DNA of 39,120 bases, taken from Caldifarciminota bacterium. Its GTDB lineage: Bacteria > Hydrothermota > Tepidihabitantia > SM23-42. Location: assembly GCA_016936155.1 (NCBI GenBank), contig JAFGPO010000053.1, positions 1-39,120 on the forward strand, written 5' to 3'. Shown piece after piece: positions 8,058 to 15,279 of the stretch. The notes beneath the pieces were generated by a model that saw nothing but the letters and a program-made list of their open reading frames with translations, was not told where the DNA came from and made no database searches. Each line of letters starts with the position of its first letter. Within the stretch, counting starts at the first letter, position 1. The translations under genes were made by a program, and so were the position numbers.

Positions 8058-9321
8058 TTACTCTTTTCGTTCGCACGAGGATCGGTACTCCTGGGAAACT
8101 GCTGTAGGTGCGAATCGTATTGCGGATATATTGAATATAACTTTTTTTAACCGACGCTGTTACGGTAGCCCGGAATATCGGCGGACATGCCTGCATTTGC
8201 CGGAGGCTCAGGATCGCACCATTGTCTGGCGGCTTCAATCTTTCGACGATCGCATGCAGCACGTCCGGCGACAACGTACGACGGCTTTCCCGATCAATGT
8301 TATGGATCGTGCGCAGGAGCGTTGGTATGCCGGTTCTCTCATGGGCGGAGATCGGTATGATCGGAACGAATTCGAATGATGAAAAGGATCGGTATGTTGC
8401 CGGATCGATCTTATTCCGTACCTTCTTGGCTATGAGATCGATCTTGGTCGGAACGAAGATCAGGCCTTTTGCCTTAGAGAGCACGAGCGACGCGATCCTC
8501 CGGTCTTGATCGACCACGCCCTGAGTGGTATCGAAAAGCAAAAGGATGATATCCGAGTGTTCGATCCAGTGGATCGCGCGCAGCACGGAGTAGAACTCGA
8601 TCGAGCGCCGCACACGGGCTGGACGCCGCAGGCCTGCAGTGTCGATGATCTCAAGCTCCCTGCCCTCGTGGGAAAAACGCGCGTTCACGCAGTCGCGCGT
8701 TGTGCCGGGAGCATGGTCGACGATCGCGCGGTCAGTGCCGGTAAGAACGTTGAGAAGCGTGGATTTTCCTGAATTCGGCCGCCCGAGGATGAGCACGCGG
8801 ATCACCTTCGAGGATCGTTTGCGCGTATCTGAAGGGAGATAGGGTAGGGCAGCATCGAGGAGGTCGCCGAATCCGCTGCCTGCTTCGGCCGATATACGGT
8901 AACAGCGATCCAGGCCAAGGGCGGCGAATTCGTTTTCAACCAGGGCGGCTTTCTTGCTGTCCACTTTGTTGATCACCAGGATCACGGGTTTATTCGTTTT
9001 CCGGAGCTGCCCGGCGATATCCTCATCGCCCGGCTGCAGACCGTTGATCCCGTCCACCACGAAGAATATAAGGTCGGCCTCTTGAAGTCCGTATGAGATC
9101 TGTTCATGGATCTTGCGGGCAAGGTTAGTGGTTTCCTGAGGGAAAAAGCCACCCGTATCAATGATGTTGATCGTCCGTCCGCACCACGTCGCTTCGCCGT
9201 AGATGCGGTCCCTGGTTACACCCGGTTCATGATAGACGACACTCTGGCGTAGGCCGATAAGCCGGTTGAAGATCGTTGATTTTCCGACGTTCTTACGGCC
9301 CACGATCACGATCGTAGCCAT
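8029..9321 (-). CDS. der: Ribosome-associated double GTPase Der (EngA)
   Basis: Essential GTPase for 50S subunit maturation, 430 aa. Two tandem G domains are visible. The first has GRKNVGKS (8-15), DTGG (55-58) and NKVD (118-121); the second has GRPNSGKS (180-187), DTAG (227-230) and TKID (292-295). A KH-like C-terminal domain of about 80 residues ends in a basic tail, KRVNGKSRRHGS. The second-domain G4 motif TKID replaces the more usual NKWD or NKxD, which may matter little. The start at 9321 overlaps the DUF512 gene by 16 bp, and the 3' end overlaps plsY. Confidence 0.96.
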   Translation of the reverse strand: MATIVIVGRKNVGKSTIFNRLIGLRQSVVYHEPGVTRDRIYGEATWCGRTINIIDTGGFFPQETTNLARKIHEQISYGLQEADLIFFVVDGINGLQPGDEDIAGQLRKTNKPVILVINKVDSKKAALVENEFAALGLDRCYRISAEAGSGFGDLLDAALPYLPSDTRKRSSKVIRVLILGRPNSGKSTLLNVLTGTDRAIVDHAPGTTRDCVNARFSHEGRELEIIDTAGLRRPARVRRSIEFYSVLRAIHWIEHSDIILLLFDTTQGVVDQDRRIASLVLSKAKGLIFVPTKIDLIAKKVRNKIDPATYRSFSSFEFVPIIPISAHERTGIPTLLRTIHNIDRESRRTLSPDVLHAIVERLKPPDNGAILSLRQMQACPPIFRATVTASVKKSYIQYIRNTIRTYSSFPGVPILVRTKRVNGKSRRHGS

Positions 9322-10538
9322 TGCAGGAGTTCCTCTACGGATTGCGGAGCAACATACGTATTGGCCGCGATCTGCCGGTTGTCAATGAAATCACCGTCAT
9401 CATTTGTGCAATTCGGCGGCAGGACGATACGGTCAAAACGATGGTCATGCGGTTGTATCGATTGGTCGATATCGTCTGCTCCGAGTAATCCGGATACCGT
9501 GACGGTTGGTCCAAAAAAAGTGTTTTCAATGGTACACACCTCGATGTCACCGGCACCAATCATTCCGCCCTGGATCAGTCGCTGTTGAAGCATGGTGAGG
9601 TACGGTTTTGCGTACTGCGATGTGACAAAGAGCACCCGTCCCTTGATCTTTCCGCGCGCATCAATCGCGGATACCTCGTCGAGAAAAGACCGGACCATGC
9701 CGATGCCATTTTCGATCTGGGGCATATCATCGTAGTAGGGTGATGAGGGGATTTCAATGCCGCTCATAATGTAAAATTCATCAGCAGCGTACACGACGCC
9801 CTTGCCGCGCTGCGCGCGGAACTCATGCTGTCGGGCGGCGACCAGGTGTACGATTTCAGCCGCCTGACCCGCGGTCACGAGCGGATATGATGGTGCATAA
9901 CGGGTACGGCCGACCGGGATGATCCCGATCGAGGCCACGCCCGGATAGAGCGCACTGAGTTCCTCGATGCTTTTATTCAATTGAGCACCGTCATTGAGGC
10001 CAGGGATCACGACGATCTGGCAATGAAGTGTGATCTTGTGGCGGATCAATGAACGCAGCTGTTCTATGATCGAACCCGCGCGTTCATTTTTGAACATCGC
10101 GATGCGGAGTTCAGGATCCGTTGTATGCACCGAGACGTATAAAGGGGTCAAACGCAGGCGCGCAATGCGTGTGATATCGGTATCAGTAACATTCGTGAGG
10201 CTGAGGAAGTTGCCAAAGAGAAAGGACAATCGGTAGTCATCGTCGCGCACATAGAGGGAGGCGCGGAGACCTGAGGGTAACCCCTTGATAAAGCAGAATG
10301 CACAGTCGTTCCTGCACGTACGATACTCAGGTGCCTGGAGCGTGATTGGAATATCCTCTTCAGGTCTAAAAGCGATCCTTTGCGTGCGGCCGTTCAATGC
10401 AACAGTGACCTGGCGGGGCTGCGCTTGATCATTGTAGAATTCGAACTCCAGAAAATCATCGATCGAGTGATCGTTGATGCTTATCAACCGTGATTGAACC
10501 GGGATCCGTGCATCCCGGGAGTGTTCGACGATAACCAT
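9306..10538 (-). CDS. DUF512 radical SAM protein
   Basis: 410 aa, cytoplasmic. The N-terminus (RLISINDHSIDDFLEFEFY) resembles the end of a degenerate PDZ-like domain, as is usual in this family. A Cys75-x3-Cys79-x2-Cys82 motif (CRNDCAFCF) binds a 4Fe-4S cluster of the radical SAM type, and GLRASLYVRDDDYRLSFLFG follows, characteristic of DUF512. The family is conserved and frequently adjacent to der, but its substrate is unknown to me; a role tied to ribosome or tRNA maturation is only a guess from the neighbours. It is the first gene of the operon. The TATAAT hexamer ends 5 bp before the ATG, so the mRNA is probably leaderless. Confidence 0.9.
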   Translation of the reverse strand: MVIVEHSRDARIPVQSRLISINDHSIDDFLEFEFYNDQAQPRQVTVALNGRTQRIAFRPEEDIPITLQAPEYRTCRNDCAFCFIKGLPSGLRASLYVRDDDYRLSFLFGNFLSLTNVTDTDITRIARLRLTPLYVSVHTTDPELRIAMFKNERAGSIIEQLRSLIRHKITLHCQIVVIPGLNDGAQLNKSIEELSALYPGVASIGIIPVGRTRYAPSYPLVTAGQAAEIVHLVAARQHEFRAQRGKGVVYAADEFYIMSGIEIPSSPYYDDMPQIENGIGMVRSFLDEVSAIDARGKIKGRVLFVTSQYAKPYLTMLQQRLIQGGMIGAGDIEVCTIENTFFGPTVTVSGLLGADDIDQSIQPHDHRFDRIVLPPNCTNDDGDFIDNRQIAANTYVAPQSVEELLQWLRS

Positions 10539-10543
10539 TACGA

Positions 10544-10572
10544 ATTATATGATATTTTAGTATAAAATTCAA
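10544..10572 (-). promoter_or_regulatory. Promoter of the DUF512-der-plsY-gpsA-merR operon (leaderless type)
   Basis: On the minus strand TTGAAT (10572-10567), 17-bp spacer, TATAAT (10549-10544), then TCGTA and the ATG at 10538. Transcription would begin at or next to the start codon. No Shine-Dalgarno is present. Confidence 0.7.
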
Positions 10573-10602
10573 GTGTTTCTTTAACCAAATACGAGGTTTA
10601 TA

Positions 10603-10630
10603 TTGACGCTGAGAGCATTTTGGATATAAT
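10603..10630 (+). promoter_or_regulatory. Promoter of the citrate-to-2-oxoglutarate operon
   Basis: TTGACG (10603-10608), 16-bp spacer, TATAAT (10625-10630). The start near 10637 gives a leader of about 160 nt before the ATG at 10797, by far the longest leader of any promoter in the window. Confidence 0.75.
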
Positions 10631-10737
10631 AATGGACAGAAATTTTTCAGGGTAATGATCTCCATGATCACTTTTTGTGAGAATTCTGGAAAATGTTTCG
10701 AAGAAGTACTGTCGTGAGAACATGAAAGCAATCCCTT

Positions 10738-10759
10738 CAGAACCATGAACGTGGTTCTG
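10738..10759 (+). promoter_or_regulatory. Hairpin in the leader of the TCA operon
   Basis: Perfect 8-bp inverted repeat CAGAACCA / TGGTTCTG with a 6-nt loop, 37 nt before the ATG. No poly-T follows, so it is not a standard terminator. It could be a protein-binding or mRNA-stability element. Confidence 0.5.
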
Positions 10760-10796
10760 TTCTGTTGCGCGCAGGTGTATTACTATTGGAGGCATT

Positions 10797-12065
10797 ATGG
10801 GTAAAACCTTAGCAGAGAAGATATTGTCCGCAAAGAGTGGAGAAGATGCACGTGCCGGTGGTATCGTTATCGCAAAAGTCGATGTTGCCGCATTCCAGGA
10901 TGGTACCGGACCGCTCGGGGTCCGGCAGCTGCAAAAAATGAATGTCACCAAAGTTAAAGCAAGAACATCGATCTTTTTTCTCGATCATGCAGCGCCCTCT
11001 CCACGAAAAGAATTGAGTAATGATCATATGCTCCTTCGGTCGTATGCCGCGTCTGCAGGTGCTATCGTGTCGGACATCGGTGATGGAGTGATCCATCAGC
11101 GGCTCGTCGAGGCATATGTTAAGCCCGGTGATGTTGTGATCGGCGGCGATTCTCATACCTGTACATCAGGTGCTCTCGGTGCATTCGCTACTGGTATGGG
11201 ATCGACTGATGTTGCGGTCGGCATGGCCAAGGCAAAGACGTGGTTCCGGGTGCCGGTTACTTACCGGATCGAAGTAACGGGGAGATTCCAACCTGGAGTT
11301 TTTTCCAAAGATTTGATTCTCTATTTGATCGGGATGCTCGGTGCGGATGGCGCGACCTATAAGGCCCTTGAATTCGGAGGTCCGGTGATCGATCGGATGT
11401 CAATGGAATCGCGGTTTACGCTTTCGAATATGGCGGTTGAAGCGGGAGCAAAGGTAGGGCTTATCGCATCGGATAAGGTAACGCGGGATTATCTGAAAGC
11501 GCGGAATCGTTTAAAAGAATGGAAACCGCTTGTTCCGGATCCTGATGCAGTTTACGAAAAGGTCATTACGATCGACGCGGGGAAAATACCGCCGCAGATC
11601 GCATTTCCTCATACGGTTGATAACACACGACCGGTCACCAAGGCGACCATGATAAAAGTCGATCAAGCGTTCATTGGAACCTGCACGAACGGCCGGATCG
11701 AGGATCTGAAGATCGCCGCGCGCCTATTAAAGGGGAAGAAGCGACACCCGCGTACCAGACTGGTCATCGTGCCTGCATCACGCGGTGTATTCCTGGAGGC
11801 CATGAACAAAGGGTATCTCGATATATTCGTAAAAGCGGGAGCGATGATCATCGGACCTGGTTGTGGTCCCTGTGTTGGCGTTCATCAGGGTGTTCTCGGG
11901 AATGGTGAGGTATGTATATCAACCGCGAACCGGAATTTCAAAGGAAGAATGGGTAATCCTGAGGGTTTTGTTTATCTTGCATCGCCCGCGACCGTCGCCG
12001 TATCGGCGATCAAGGGAAAGATCAGCGATCCCCGTCCATTATTCCGCAGTTTGAAACACACATAG
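10797..12065 (+). CDS. Aconitase / LeuC-HacA-type hydratase, large subunit
   Basis: Large, 4Fe-4S-bearing subunit of a two-part hydro-lyase of the isopropylmalate/homoaconitate family, 422 aa. Cluster ligands are Cys296 (IGTCTNGR), Cys356 and Cys359 (GPGCGPC); the signature GGDSHTCTSGALGAFATGMG is present. Family membership alone would allow 3-isopropylmalate, homoaconitate or citrate as substrate. The operon (citrate synthase, small subunit, isocitrate dehydrogenase) and the absence of leuA or leuB indicate that it converts citrate to isocitrate through cis-aconitate. Shine-Dalgarno TTGGAGG precedes ATG 10797. It is the first gene of the operon, behind a ~160-nt leader. Substrate assignment is inference; family assignment is firm. 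Confidence 0.88.
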   Translation: MGKTLAEKILSAKSGEDARAGGIVIAKVDVAAFQDGTGPLGVRQLQKMNVTKVKARTSIFFLDHAAPSPRKELSNDHMLLRSYAASAGAIVSDIGDGVIHQRLVEAYVKPGDVVIGGDSHTCTSGALGAFATGMGSTDVAVGMAKAKTWFRVPVTYRIEVTGRFQPGVFSKDLILYLIGMLGADGATYKALEFGGPVIDRMSMESRFTLSNMAVEAGAKVGLIASDKVTRDYLKARNRLKEWKPLVPDPDAVYEKVITIDAGKIPPQIAFPHTVDNTRPVTKATMIKVDQAFIGTCTNGRIEDLKIAARLLKGKKRHPRTRLVIVPASRGVFLEAMNKGYLDIFVKAGAMIIGPGCGPCVGVHQGVLGNGEVCISTANRNFKGRMGNPEGFVYLASPATVAVSAIKGKISDPRPLFRSLKHT

Positions 12066-12090
12066 TCATAATAGTGAAAGGAGAAAGAGA

Positions 12091-13365
12091 ATGGCCACAT
12101 TAAAAGAGACATTAGCGAAGAAGATCCCGGGTCTTCGTGACGAGATCAAAAGTTTCGTTAAGGCGAATGGCGCGAAGGTCATATCAGAAGTCACTGTACA
12201 GCAAGCCTATGGCGGTATGCGAGGGGTCAAATCCCTGGTGTGCGATACCTCGGTTGTGCCACCGGACAAAGGTTTGATCATCCGAGGCAGACCCGTGGCG
12301 GAATTGAAGAATGAGCTGCCAGAAGCCGTGTTCTATCTTTTGGTCACCGGTGAAATGCCGGATCAAGTATCGACCGCAGCATTGACCAAGGAATTGAAGG
12401 CACACGCCAAGGTCCCTGATTATGTATGGAAGATACTTGAAGCGATGCCCAAAGATTCCCACCCCATGGTCATGTTCAGCCTCGGCATCCTTGCGATGGA
12501 AAAGGAATCCGTATTCCGTAAGAAATACACTGAAGGGATGGCCAAGACCGATTACTGGGATCCAACGCTTGAGGATTGCATTAGAATTATTGCCGCACTG
12601 CCCACACTCGCTGCAGGTATTTATAGAATGCGTTTTAATAAGGGCGCCCGGATCGAGCCAGATCCTGCTCTGGACTGGGGCGCTGATTACGCGCGCATGC
12701 TCGGTATCAAGGACCCAAAAGGCGAGTTTGCGAATCTCATGCGCCTGTATATGGTCCTTCACTCAGACCATGAAGGTGGCAATGTGAGCGCACATACCTG
12801 CCATTGCGTCGGTTCTGCTCTCTCTGATCCCTACTACGCTATTTCTGCCGGCCTCGATGGACTGGCCGGTCCCCTGCACGGTCTCGCGAATCAGGAATGT
12901 TTGCGGTGGGCCATCATGGTACGGGACAAATTCGGTGGCGTACCGAGTGATGATCAGCTTCGTCAGTTCGCCTGGGATACCTTAAATTCAGGTCAGGTTA
13001 TTCCCGGATACGGGCACGCCGTGCTTCGCATTACTGACCCCAGGTTCGCTGCATTCCGCGAATTTGGTGCACGGGTGTGCCCGGACGACGATCTTTTCAA
13101 GATCGTAGACCGGGTATTCAATGTTATTCCCGATGTCCTGAGAGAACACGGAAAAGCGAAAGATCCGTGGCCTAATGTCGATGCGGCATCCGGCTGTTTG
13201 CTTTATCACTTCGGGATTACCGAGTTCGAATACTATACCGTGCTGTTCGGCGTATCACGTGCTCTGGGCATGTGTGCTCAACTGATCGTAAGCCGCGCCC
13301 TTGGTGAAGCGATCGAGCGACCGAAATCCGTAACAACGGAATGGATGAAACAAACGGTGAAATGA
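12091..13365 (+). CDS. gltA: Citrate synthase, eukaryote-like (type I) form
   Basis: Condenses oxaloacetate and acetyl-CoA to citrate; 424 aa. The catalytic triad aligns with the pig enzyme (His274, His320, Asp375): His263 in GPLHGLANQE, His309 in GYGHAVLR and Asp364 in PNVDAASG, a constant offset of 11. The block HSDHEGGNVSAHTCHCVGSA is nearly the mitochondrial sequence and unlike the hexameric NADH-regulated enzymes of proteobacteria. Eukaryote-like citrate synthases are known in Geobacteraceae, so this is a rare bacterial type rather than a contaminant; base composition and Shine-Dalgarno use match the neighbours. The gene is preceded by AAAGGAG, 25 bp behind the hydratase large subunit. 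Confidence 0.95.
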   Translation: MATLKETLAKKIPGLRDEIKSFVKANGAKVISEVTVQQAYGGMRGVKSLVCDTSVVPPDKGLIIRGRPVAELKNELPEAVFYLLVTGEMPDQVSTAALTKELKAHAKVPDYVWKILEAMPKDSHPMVMFSLGILAMEKESVFRKKYTEGMAKTDYWDPTLEDCIRIIAALPTLAAGIYRMRFNKGARIEPDPALDWGADYARMLGIKDPKGEFANLMRLYMVLHSDHEGGNVSAHTCHCVGSALSDPYYAISAGLDGLAGPLHGLANQECLRWAIMVRDKFGGVPSDDQLRQFAWDTLNSGQVIPGYGHAVLRITDPRFAAFREFGARVCPDDDLFKIVDRVFNVIPDVLREHGKAKDPWPNVDAASGCLLYHFGITEFEYYTVLFGVSRALGMCAQLIVSRALGEAIERPKSVTTEWMKQTVK

Positions 13366-13400
13366 TCGTGGATGATCGTTCTTTGTAGGAAGGAGATCGT

Positions 13401-13901
13401 ATGGTTTTAAAAGGGAAAACGTGGAAGTTCGGGGACAGTATTTCAACGGATTTGATTTGTCCCGGACGTTATTTCCACCTCCGTTCCAATTTGCCCGAAC
13501 TTGCCAAGCATGTGCTTGAAGATGCGGATCCGGATTTTGCCTCGAAAATGAAGACTGGCGATTTTGTCGTCGCGGGCAACAACTTCGGGCTCGGAAGTTC
13601 ACGCGAGCATGCACCAACGATCATTAAACTTGCCGGTGTTGCCGCCGTGCTTGCTAAATCGTTCGCGCGAATATTCTACCGTAATGCGATAAATGTAGGG
13701 CTACCTTTACTGGAATGCGATACTGATATGATCAACGAAGGGGATGAACTGGAAATCGATCTTGCGACCGGCGCGATCCGGAATTTGTCCAGAAGAACCG
13801 AACTCAAGGCGCACCCTTTACCGCAGGCGATGATCAACATTTTAAGCGACGGTGGGCTTGTTGCGCATTTGGAGAAGCACGGGGATTTCAAGCTGGACTG
13901 A
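13401..13901 (+). CDS. Aconitase / LeuD-HacB-type hydratase, small subunit
   Basis: Swivelling small subunit pairing with the 10797 gene, 166 aa, typical of archaeal-type LeuD2/HacB. The signature GNNFGLGSSREHAP (residues ~59-72) is intact. The substrate-specificity loop reads RYFHLRS (23-29), with an arginine at 28. In characterised archaeal enzymes the loop YLRT goes with tricarboxylates (homoaconitate) and YLV(Y/M) with isopropylmalate, so an arginine here fits citrate/isocitrate. That comparison is from family knowledge; the loop is one residue longer, so the alignment is tentative. Shine-Dalgarno GGAAGGAGAT. The separation of the subunit genes by citrate synthase is unusual. Confidence 0.88.
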   Translation: MVLKGKTWKFGDSISTDLICPGRYFHLRSNLPELAKHVLEDADPDFASKMKTGDFVVAGNNFGLGSSREHAPTIIKLAGVAAVLAKSFARIFYRNAINVGLPLLECDTDMINEGDELEIDLATGAIRNLSRRTELKAHPLPQAMINILSDGGLVAHLEKHGDFKLD

Positions 13902-13998
13902 TGGTCACGTAAACGTGCGGTGACGACCTGCAGTAAGATGATCCGCGGCATCCGTAGCTTCTTTTTACAATTGGACGGACCAACAAGGAGGTTATTCA

Positions 13999-15195
13999 AT
14001 GGAAGCGATTGGTAGGGCAAAAGAGCATTTTGGAAAACTGCTCGAAGATCAGTGTAAACGTGTGGAGAAGATTAAAGCGCAAAAGGATTGGATTGACTAT
14101 ACTCAGCTCAAACCGGTCATTATCGGGGTTCTGGGCGGCGACGGCATTGGACCTCATATCACAGGTGAGGCACAACGCGTTCTCGAACACCTGCTTGCGG
14201 ACGAAGTCAAGAACGGGAAAATCGAATTTCGCGTTATCGACGGGCTTACCATTGAACGGCGTGCCGAAGTGCACAAACCGATCCCGGATGAAGTTCTCGT
14301 TGAGATAAAAAAATGCCATATTCTGCTCAAGGGACCAACAACCACGCCGAAGAAGGGTGATCCGTGGCCGAACATCGAGAGTGCGAACGTTGCGATCAGG
14401 AAAGAACTCGATCTGTTCGCGAACGTCCGACCGGTCCGTGTGCCTTCCATGGGGATCGACTGGATGTTCTTTCGAGAGAACACTGAGGGTTCGTATGCGC
14501 TCGGTCCATTCGGGGTGGAGGCAACCGAGGATATTGCGATCGATTTTACCCTGGCAACGAAACCAGGAACTGAACGGATCATCCGTCTTGCATTCGAATA
14601 TGCGAAGAAGAACGCGCTCGACCGGGTAACCGCCATTACCAAAGCGAATGTGATAAAGACGACCGATGGCCTGTTCCTCAAGATCTTTTATGAGATCGCA
14701 CAAGAGTATCCCGGGATCAATGCCGATGATTGGTTCATTGACATCATGACCGCGAAACTGGTTGACACCAAGCGAAGGACTCAGTTCAAGGTGATGGTGC
14801 TGCCGAACCTTTACGGAGATATCCTGACCGACGAGGCGGCTGAGTTCCAGGGTGGTGTCGGTACGGCAGGGAGCGCGAACATCGGCAAACAGTATGCGAT
14901 GTTCGAGGCGATCCATGGAAGCGCACCCCGTATGGTCACGGAGGATCGGACCCAGTATGCTGATCCGAGCAGTGTAACCAAAGCCGGGGCGATGTTATTG
15001 AATCACCTCGGATATGCAACCCTGGGAAAGAAGCTGGAAATGGCACTTGATGTATGCGGACAGTATGAGAAGAAACTGGTCATGACCGGCCGTTCAACCG
15101 GCGCGACCGGACGAGAGTACTGTGATTACATCATGGCGACGATCGCCGATCCGAACCTTGAAAAGCGCTGGAAGGACTTCCAAAAAAGCGCGTAA
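13999..15195 (+). CDS. icd: Isocitrate dehydrogenase [NAD(P)+]
   Basis: Oxidatively decarboxylates isocitrate to 2-oxoglutarate; 398 aa. Family motifs: GGDGIGPHI, RENTEGSY (159-166), the catalytic NVIK lysine at 220, and the metal-binding NLYGDILTDEAAEFQGG (Asp274, Asp278). Isocitrate rather than isopropylmalate is supported by Ser128-x-Asn130 in ESANVAIRKELDLF, matching Ser113/Asn115 of the E. coli enzyme. The coenzyme loop HGSAPRM (306-312) matches neither the NADP form (HGTAPKY) nor the NAD form (HGTAPDI), so the cofactor is open. An extra ~35 residues precede the usual start, but ATG 13999 has an excellent Shine-Dalgarno, AAGGAGG. The gene ends the operon; a strong inverted repeat follows. 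Confidence 0.92.
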   Translation: MEAIGRAKEHFGKLLEDQCKRVEKIKAQKDWIDYTQLKPVIIGVLGGDGIGPHITGEAQRVLEHLLADEVKNGKIEFRVIDGLTIERRAEVHKPIPDEVLVEIKKCHILLKGPTTTPKKGDPWPNIESANVAIRKELDLFANVRPVRVPSMGIDWMFFRENTEGSYALGPFGVEATEDIAIDFTLATKPGTERIIRLAFEYAKKNALDRVTAITKANVIKTTDGLFLKIFYEIAQEYPGINADDWFIDIMTAKLVDTKRRTQFKVMVLPNLYGDILTDEAAEFQGGVGTAGSANIGKQYAMFEAIHGSAPRMVTEDRTQYADPSSVTKAGAMLLNHLGYATLGKKLEMALDVCGQYEKKLVMTGRSTGATGREYCDYIMATIADPNLEKRWKDFQKSA

Positions 15196-15216
15196 TTCAG
15201 ACTCGTTGCACAGGGT

Positions 15217-15248
15217 AAGAGGTGCTCCATATTTACGGAGCACCTCTT
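15217..15248 (+). terminator. 12-bp perfect inverted repeat between icd and fabG (terminator and/or operator)
   Basis: AAGAGGTGCTCC (15217-15228), 8-nt loop, GGAGCACCTCTT (15237-15248). It lies 22 bp behind the icd stop, where a terminator is expected, but only TCTTG follows rather than a T run. The last two bases of the right arm are the first two of the fabG -35 hexamer, so the palindrome may instead, or also, bind a regulator. Confidence 0.6.
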
Positions 15249-15274
15249 GACATAACAACGATAATGGCTACAAT
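15247..15274 (+). promoter_or_regulatory. Promoter of the fabG-acpP-fabF operon (leaderless type)
   Basis: TTGACA (15247-15252), 16-bp spacer, TACAAT (15269-15274), then TTGGC and the ATG at 15280. Near-consensus hexamers place transcription start at the initiation codon. There is no Shine-Dalgarno. Confidence 0.82.
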
Positions 15275-15279
15275 TTGGC

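Noticed and set aside
12184-12762. 192-codon antisense frame within gltA
   Set aside because: Shadow of a strongly conserved gene; no recognisable protein.
13966-13971. TACAAT in the 97-bp gap before icd as an internal promoter
   Set aside because: No -35 hexamer at 15-18 bp; strong Shine-Dalgarno alone explains expression.
13996-14916. 306-codon open frame antisense to icd
   Set aside because: It mirrors the codon structure of a certain gene, has no family motif and no Shine-Dalgarno or promoter.
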